Source: Muribaculaceae bacterium (GTDB taxonomy: Bacteria > Bacteroidota > Bacteroidia > Bacteroidales > Muribaculaceae). Taken from it: a stretch of DNA of 8,618 bases. Position 1 is the first letter of the stretch, and every line of letters starts with the position of its first letter. This document shows, piece after piece, positions 6,470-8,618 of the stretch. The stretch is taken from NCBI GenBank assembly GCA_029051445.1, contig JAIDKP010000170.1, positions 1 to 8,618 of the forward strand, written 5' to 3'. The translations under genes were made by a program, and so were the position numbers. The notes beneath the pieces were generated by a model that made no database searches, was not told where the DNA came from, and worked only from the letters and a program-made list of their open reading frames with translations.

Positions 6470-6682
6470 TCAGCCATTAAGTGATTCCAATATGGTCTGA
6501 AGCTCTTTGTCTGTCACTGTCAGACGACGGCGGCATTCCTCGATCAGAGCTGCCGCGCGACGTGTATTGGCCGTAAGGCGGTCAATGTCACATGCATCGC
6601 TTTGCATCTCGCGCAAAATCGACTCGATCTCAGCAAGAGCCTTTCCATAAGTCAGTTCCTCTACCGGCACAGGCGTTTCCAT
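6470..6682 (-). CDS. xseB: Exodeoxyribonuclease VII small subunit
   Basis: The product has 70 residues, close to the usual 70-80. It is an all-helical protein with the XseB pattern YGKALAEIESILREMQ (12-27), a turn with DIDRLTANTRRAAALIEECRRRL (32-54), and a short C-terminal helix: the two-helix hairpin that binds the C-terminal arm of XseA. Several copies join one XseA to form the enzyme that degrades single-stranded DNA from both ends into short oligonucleotides. It lies 21 bp downstream of xseA on the same strand, an order often seen. It is one of the few genes here with a clear Shine-Dalgarno sequence. Its stop codon directly abuts the stop of the convergent KdsC-like gene. Confidence 0.9.
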   Translation of the reverse strand: METPVPVEELTYGKALAEIESILREMQSDACDIDRLTANTRRAAALIEECRRRLTVTDKELQTILESLNG

Positions 6683-6688
6683 ATATAT

Positions 6689-6694
6689 TCCTCT
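6689..6694 (-). promoter_or_regulatory. Shine-Dalgarno sequence of xseB
   Basis: On the minus strand AGAGGA lies six bases (ATATAT) before the xseB ATG, inside an A-rich gap (6683-6703). Most genes here have no such site, as is usual in Bacteroidota. It may raise XseB synthesis to supply the excess of small subunits over XseA. Confidence 0.6.
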
Positions 6695-6703
6695 TTTTTG
6701 TTT

Positions 6704-7999
6704 TTATTCCGTTACCGACACGATCTCGCCGTCGTGCATACACGTTATGAGTTTCATTCCCGGCGACACATCTTTTGCCGACTTCAATGCCACGCCGTCG
6801 ACAAGGGTTATCGTATATCCCCTTTTCAGAGTATCCTGAGGCGAAAGGGCATCAAGCAGCGACTTCTTCGACTCGAGAAGCGCCCTCTGGCGGCTCACCG
6901 CACCGCTCGACAACATCTGTAGCCGCTGGGCAAGACCGTCGAGACGCTGAAGCCCCGGAGCGATACGCCGTGCACTCAGATTCCCGACCGACGAAATCGC
7001 TCTTTCAAGCTGCGTCTTCCTTCTTGCCATATAATTGGTTGCGACAAGAGGAAGAGATGCGTGAAAATACGACAGCTGCTCTCGCTGTCCCGAGACACGC
7101 TCCGACACCGTCACATGCAGTTGCTGCGCCATCATCTTCAGTTTGTCGAGCTGCAATGAAGCCTGCTGTATCAGCCATTCGGCAGCTGCGGTAGGAGTCT
7201 TCACCCTCATGTTGGCCACATAGTCAAGCACTGTTATATCACGCTCATGACCGATGCCGACTATCACCGGCAGAGGGAAACATGCTATACGCGCAGCGAG
7301 ATCATAGCTCTCGAAAGCCGCAAGATCACTCGTCGCGCCGCCGCCACGTATTATAACCACACCGTCCCACTTGTCGGCCTCCGACTCAATAGACTCAAGC
7401 GCGGCAAGCACGGTAGGCACAGTGCGTTCACCCTGCATCACAGCCTGAAACAGCTGCGTCTTAAACCTGAATCCCGCGCTGTAAAGCTGATGCACGAAGT
7501 CACCGTAGCCGGCGGCACCCTGTGCCGACACCACTGCGATGCGGAGCGACGGGATACCCCATTCGAGTTTCCTGTTGTCCTCAAGAATTCCCTCCGCCTT
7601 AAGCTTCATCAATATCTCCCGGCGCCGGCGCACAAGATCGCCCATTGTGAATTCCGGATTGATATCCGTGATGACAAGCGACATGCCGTACAGTGGATGC
7701 ATGCTCACCGAAGCCCTCACCATCAGCTTTATACCTGATTCGAAACGCTGCCCGGTAGCATTCTCGAACTTACCGATGATACTTTGCGCCACATTGGCCC
7801 ATATCACGGCACGCGCCTTGGCAACAGCCTGACCGGAATCATTCTTCTCGATCAGCTCCATGTAGACATGTCCGCGGCGGTTCACATCACTCAGCTCGGC
7901 TGTCACCCACACGTTCTGCGTGCCGGGATGACTGCCGATCAGATTGGCGACAAGGCTTGTCAGCCTGTATAGACTAACTACCTGCTGGCTCATTTCCAT
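6704..7999 (-). CDS. xseA: Exodeoxyribonuclease VII large subunit
   Basis: The product has 431 residues (E. coli XseA about 456). Residues about 1-115 form the OB-fold DNA-binding domain (WVTAELSDVNRRGHVYMEL, 31-49). The catalytic domain follows, with the conserved switch IAVVSAQGAAGYGDFVHQL (154-172), the VMQGE segment (187-191), RGGGATSDLAAF (218-229), GIGHERDIT (248-256) and RVKTPTAAAE (265-274). About 275-400 is a long coiled-coil region that binds XseB, with a small C-terminal domain (LKRGYTI, TCMHDGEIVSV). It degrades single-stranded DNA in repair. Two starts fit: ATG 7999 (10-bp overlap with the upstream gene) or ATG 7993 (third residue, 4-bp ATGA overlap); either couples its translation to the DUF3256 gene. 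Confidence 0.93.
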   Translation of the reverse strand: MEMSQQVVSLYRLTSLVANLIGSHPGTQNVWVTAELSDVNRRGHVYMELIEKNDSGQAVAKARAVIWANVAQSIIGKFENATGQRFESGIKLMVRASVSMHPLYGMSLVITDINPEFTMGDLVRRRREILMKLKAEGILEDNRKLEWGIPSLRIAVVSAQGAAGYGDFVHQLYSAGFRFKTQLFQAVMQGERTVPTVLAALESIESEADKWDGVVIIRGGGATSDLAAFESYDLAARIACFPLPVIVGIGHERDITVLDYVANMRVKTPTAAAEWLIQQASLQLDKLKMMAQQLHVTVSERVSGQREQLSYFHASLPLVATNYMARRKTQLERAISSVGNLSARRIAPGLQRLDGLAQRLQMLSSGAVSRQRALLESKKSLLDALSPQDTLKRGYTITLVDGVALKSAKDVSPGMKLITCMHDGEIVSVTE

Positions 8000-8583
8000 T
8001 TATCACGTACTATCCCCTTGCCGGCTTTGACCTTTGCAGTCATAGTCCGGCTCACATATGGAGAGACTTTTTCAAATTCCTTTTCCGTGATCACTGATGC
8101 TACCGTAGGCACAAACGTCACAGTCAGAGTTGCCGGATCAAATGTCGCAGATGCGGTCATAAAACCGAGCGCGTTCTCGACATCCTCCGTGCGGTTCTCT
8201 TTTCGGGCCGACGGAGTGACCCAGTCTGCGATCACACCGCTGTCACATGAATCGAGAAGATCCCACGCCGGCCAGCTGTAGAGTTCGACCCGGCTGTCAG
8301 GAGCCGGAAGATCCACTGTTTTCACTACAACTATCACCGTGTCGCGGCCATACTTGACAGGCGACATAGTCATACGCCCGTTATCCGATGTCGTGAACTC
8401 TATCTGCCCGTCAGTCATGGCAGTCACGCGTGCCTCGCCGTTAAGCGATGTAGCCGATGCGGTTGCCATGCCGCCTTTGAAATAGTCCACCATATCAAGA
8501 CGGGTATTCTTGTCAAGCGTCGGAAGCACCGATACCGGAGCCTTAATAAAAACCAGCGGAGCAGTTATCTGAGCCGAAAGCAC
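7990..8583 (-). CDS. DUF3256 family protein with missing or interrupted signal peptide
   Basis: From the only in-frame start (GTG 8583) the product has 197 residues. Residues 7-35 (APLVFIKAPVSVLPTLDKN... with DMVDYF, 30-35) match the start of mature DUF3256 proteins, which are usually exported and of unknown function in Bacteroidales. The remainder is beta-rich, with WPAWDLLD (about 104-111), and intact to DKWK at the end. Just before the start the frame reads IVLLV, then a TGA stop (8599-8601), then SAWSGVLSAQ: a hydrophobic core plus a signal-peptidase-like site split by the stop. Started at GTG 8583, the protein would keep only LSAQ of this and should not be exported. It may therefore be a pseudogene, a sequencing error, or a protein with changed location. 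Its end overlaps xseA. Confidence 0.7.
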   Translation of the reverse strand: MLSAQITAPLVFIKAPVSVLPTLDKNTRLDMVDYFKGGMATASATSLNGEARVTAMTDGQIEFTTSDNGRMTMSPVKYGRDTVIVVVKTVDLPAPDSRVELYSWPAWDLLDSCDSGVIADWVTPSARKENRTEDVENALGFMTASATFDPATLTVTFVPTVASVITEKEFEKVSPYVSRTMTAKVKAGKGIVRDKWK

Positions 8584-8618
8584 ACCCGACCATGCCGATC
8601 ACACCAGCAGGACAATGG
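8584..8618 (-). other. Signal-peptide-like remnant upstream of the DUF3256 gene, with in-frame TGA
   Basis: In the frame of the DUF3256 gene these bases read IVLLV-stop-SAWSGV, which continues into LSAQ of the annotated gene. The window ends before any ATG, so the true N-terminus cannot be seen. The tail of an unrelated upstream gene ending at this TGA is the alternative. Confidence 0.4.

Noticed and set aside
6683..6703. Intrinsic terminator between xseA and xseB
   Set aside because: The gap is A-rich on the coding strand with no stem before it; it holds a Shine-Dalgarno sequence instead.
7247..7738. A 163-residue plus-strand open frame opposite xseA
   Set aside because: It is a shadow of xseA, whose catalytic motifs are intact on the other strand.

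Overview
The window reads as chromosomal DNA of a Bacteroidales bacterium, most likely a Muribaculaceae- or Prevotella-like gut commensal. The reasons are: one promoter matching the Bacteroidota -33/-7 consensus, almost no Shine-Dalgarno sequences, a Bacteroidota-type lipoprotein, a KdsC-like phosphatase with the sequence style of Bacteroides, a DUF3256 protein, and a CCDC81-type HU protein fused to a SPOR domain. The family assignment below the order level is inference.

Left block (1-3400, minus strand): three genes read leftwards from a divergent promoter. They are a cytoplasmic Gfo/Idh/MocA oxidoreductase (2309-3400), a Tat-exported Gfo/Idh/MocA oxidoreductase (756-2237), and a DUF1080 / 3-keto-disaccharide hydrolase-type lipoprotein (1-696, cut by the window edge). 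This set matches the logic of the 3-keto-glycoside route: oxidise C3 of a glycoside in the periplasm, cleave the activated 3-keto sugar, then reduce the 3-keto sugar again in the cytoplasm. The substrate cannot be read from the sequence.

Divergent intergenic region (3401-3646): AT-rich and unusually structured. It holds the left-operon promoter, three DnaA-box-like nonamers (two forming a perfect inverted pair), and nested palindromes directly in front of the GTG start of the rightward operon.

Centre block (3647-6469, plus strand): a compact four-gene operon. It encodes a membrane-anchored HU(CCDC81)-SPOR protein that may tie DNA to the envelope or septum, a nitroreductase-family flavoprotein, a Rossmann/DUF2520 protein and a KdsC-like HAD phosphatase of Kdo/LPS synthesis. 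The last three are joined by gene overlaps of 28 bp and 4 bp. A hairpin sits between the first and second genes.

Right block (6470-8618, minus strand): DUF3256 protein, xseA and xseB, that is, an envelope-directed protein of unknown function followed by the two subunits of exodeoxyribonuclease VII. xseB ends exactly where the KdsC-like gene ends, so the two operons abut tail to tail with no terminator space. The DUF3256 gene appears to have a TGA stop inside what looks like its signal peptide, right at the window edge.

No tRNA, rRNA, insertion sequence or CRISPR array was seen. The only stretch without a gene longer than 100 bases is 3401-3646.
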